Assembly: GCA_021737615.1 (NCBI GenBank)
Contig: JAIPDR010000020.1
Span: 1 to 32,092 of the forward strand
Direction of reading: 5' to 3'
Length of the DNA stretch: 32,092 bases
Origin: Desulfohalobiaceae bacterium
GTDB lineage: Bacteria; Desulfobacterota; Desulfovibrionia; Desulfovibrionales; Desulfothermaceae
Shown: positions 30,561 through 32,092 of the stretch, in pieces
Layout: every line of letters starts with the position of its first letter
Numbering within the stretch: the stretch's first letter is position 1
The notes under the pieces: generated by a model
The model's database searches: none
Told to the model about the DNA's origin: nothing
Seen by the model: only the letters and a program-made list of their open reading frames with translations
Made by a program: the position numbers and the translations under genes

Positions 30561-32092
30561 TTAATAATCCAGTTCCCGGCGAATCAGGTCAAATTTATCC
30601 TCAGTAGCCAGAAAGGCGTCCACCACCAGGGGATCGAAGTGTTTTCCCCGGTCTTCTATTATAATGCGCTTGGCTTTTTCATGGCTGTAGGCCTCCTTAT
30701 AGACCCGTTTTGTGGTCAAGGCATCGTAAACATCCGCCAGACCCACGATTCGGGCGGACAAAGGAATCTCCTCTCCTTTGAGCCCCTTTGGATATCCGGT
30801 GCCGTTCCATTTTTCATGGTGAAAAAAGGCAATTTCATTGGCCATGGACAAAAAGGACTGCTGGCCCACTTCCTTGTCAACGCCTTTGAGAACCTCCCCG
30901 CCAATGACGGGATGGCGTTTGATTACCTCGAATTCTTCAACCGTGAGTTCACCCTGCTTCAAGAGAATATTATCCGGGACACCGACTTTTCCAATATCGT
31001 GCAGGATAGATGAAAAATAGATGTCCTCTATGTATTCTTCATCGATATACGACTCATATTCAGAGGTTGTAGCAAGTTCCCGGGCTAGAATCCTTGTATA
31101 TTCCTGTATTCGTTCCAGGTGGACACCGGTCTCCTCGTCACGAAATTCAGCCAGCTTGGCCAATCCAAGAATGGTCCCGGATTTAGCTTTCTGCATGTTC
31201 TTAAGGGAAGTGATCAAGTCTTTTTGCAGCCTGTTTCTATCTGTAATGTCGCGAATGACCATCTGATAACCGATCAACTCATCTTCTTTGATGATGCATC
31301 TGGCATTGCATTCCACTTCCAGAATTCTGGAGCCGGTATCTTGCAGTCGAAATTGAAAATCGTTGATCTCATGACCTGACCTGAGTTTTTCGACTAGATC
31401 GGTCTTCACCTGCGAAAGGTCATCCGGATGGACCCATTCTGTAAATGAATACTGCCTTTCAGGACTGTCTAAGATTCCGATGGTGTTGTAAAAACAGGGA
31501 TTGGCCATAAGGACAGTGTCCTGGTCATCCACCAGAAGGACCATATCGATAATATTTTCATACAACTGTCTATACCTCAGTTCCGACTCCTCCAGGTGTT
31601 TGTACAGCCTGGCGTTATCCAGGGAACTGGCTATCTGACCGCTTAAAAGCTCCAAGGCCTCCACGTGCTTCGCGGTAAAGGCGTCAGTGGTGATATTGTT
31701 TTCCAAATACAGGATTCCCGACAATTGCGATTTGTGTATCATGGGCAGACACAAAACCGACTTGGGGCTATTGTCCAGGACATAGGGATCCTCTGTAAAC
31801 CTGCCCTCCCGGGCTGCGTTGCCAAGGACCAGAAGTTCGTGCGTTCTGGCCACATAATGAACCATTGCCGCTGACAGGGCAGCGGACTGATTGACCTGGA
31901 CATTCGACAATAAAACCTGATCTTGATCCATTGTCTCTTCAGCCGCCACCAGGAGACTTCCTTCGGATTCCAGCACCAGCACGCCCCGTTGGGCACCGGC
32001 GTTTTCCAAAACAATTTTCATTAGCTTATTCAACAAATTTTCCAATACAATCTCCCCGGAAATGGCCTGAGAGGCCTTGACCAGGGAGGCCA
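30561..32092 (-). CDS. C-terminal part of a GAF-PAS-HD-GYP signalling protein (truncated at window edge)
   Basis: The frame is open to the right edge of the window, so the N-terminus is missing and the gene continues past 32092. Read from the edge, the protein has a GAF domain (about 31600-32092) beginning with KASQAISGEIVLENLL and NAGAQRGVLVLE, a PAS domain (about 31220-31590, RYRQLYENIIDMVLLVDDQD, closing IRDITDRNRLQ) and an HD-GYP domain (about 30570-31150) with LHDIGKVGVPDN and HHEKWNGTGYPKGL. It is a probable c-di-GMP phosphodiesterase. The opening GAF segment is of the type found after kinase and AAA-ATPase modules in giant Ser/Thr-kinase-like proteins, so such modules may lie upstream outside the window. 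A TTG at 32045 is not a real start because the domain runs through it. Confidence 0.9.
   Translation of the reverse strand, partial: ASLVKASQAISGEIVLENLLNKLMKIVLENAGAQRGVLVLESEGSLLVAAEETMDQDQVLLSNVQVNQSAALSAAMVHYVARTHELLVLGNAAREGRFTEDPYVLDNSPKSVLCLPMIHKSQLSGILYLENNITTDAFTAKHVEALELLSGQIASSLDNARLYKHLEESELRYRQLYENIIDMVLLVDDQDTVLMANPCFYNTIGILDSPERQYSFTEWVHPDDLSQVKTDLVEKLRSGHEINDFQFRLQDTGSRILEVECNARCIIKEDELIGYQMVIRDITDRNRLQKDLITSLKNMQKAKSGTILGLAKLAEFRDEETGVHLERIQEYTRILARELATTSEYESYIDEEYIEDIYFSSILHDIGKVGVPDNILLKQGELTVEEFEVIKRHPVIGGEVLKGVDKEVGQQSFLSMANEIAFFHHEKWNGTGYPKGLKGEEIPLSARIVGLADVYDALTTKRVYKEAYSHEKAKRIIIEDRGKHFDPLVVDAFLATEDKFDLIRRELDY

Noticed and set aside
32043-32045. TTG as start codon of the right-edge HD-GYP protein
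   Set aside because: The GAF-domain sequence continues in frame without a stop through 32092, so the gene is cut by the window edge.

Overview
The window reads as ordinary chromosomal DNA of a Gram-negative bacterium, probably a sulfate-reducer-like member of the Desulfovibrionales/Desulfobacterota. That is an inference from gene content and order (ileS-lspA-lgt-PLDc_N-ybgF; phoH-ybeY; ftsY with a long acidic N-terminal region; a DUF2148 iron-sulfur protein; several HD-GYP and PilZ proteins) and from mid-range GC with purine-rich ribosome binding sites. There is no prophage, insertion sequence, CRISPR array, tRNA or rRNA that I can support.

Layout. 1-496 is non-coding and holds a ~175 bp element with long inverted arms. 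497-3130 (minus) carries moaA, phoH and ybeY, with two 7-bp tandem arrays between moaA and phoH. 3214-5295 (plus) carries an Smr-domain protein and ftsY. 5408-9483 (minus) is a two-gene unit: a 704-aa PilZ protein with a GNAT-like C-terminus, then a membrane sensor with GAF and HD-GYP domains. 9484-10134 is a 650 bp divergent intergenic region with a cluster of TGTCT/AGACA operator-like sites. 10135-13344 (plus) is a SWIM-SNF2 helicase, convergent with ssb (13449-13934). 14315-15142 is a purine nucleoside phosphorylase. 15305-20595 (plus) is ileS-lspA-lgt-PLDc_N protein-ybgF/cpoB. It is followed by convergent uvrC (20642-22513) and a DnaJ-PilZ fusion (22711-23781).

29240 down to 23778 (minus) is a five-gene export operon: LolA-like periplasmic protein, two FtsX/LolC-type permeases, a LolD-type ATPase and an outer-membrane beta-barrel candidate. 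The window ends with trmO/tsaA (plus), a DUF2148 protein (minus) and the C-terminal part of a large GAF-PAS-HD-GYP protein that runs off the right edge.

Two themes stand out. First, cyclic-di-GMP signalling is dense: two HD-GYP proteins and two unusual PilZ fusions in 32 kb. Second, gene ends are marked by long perfect or near-perfect palindromes that often contain the stop codon and mostly lack a 3' U-tract, while several intergenic gaps contain heptamer-period tandem repeats. The Lol-like operon with its own beta-barrel is the best candidate for an incompletely described system.
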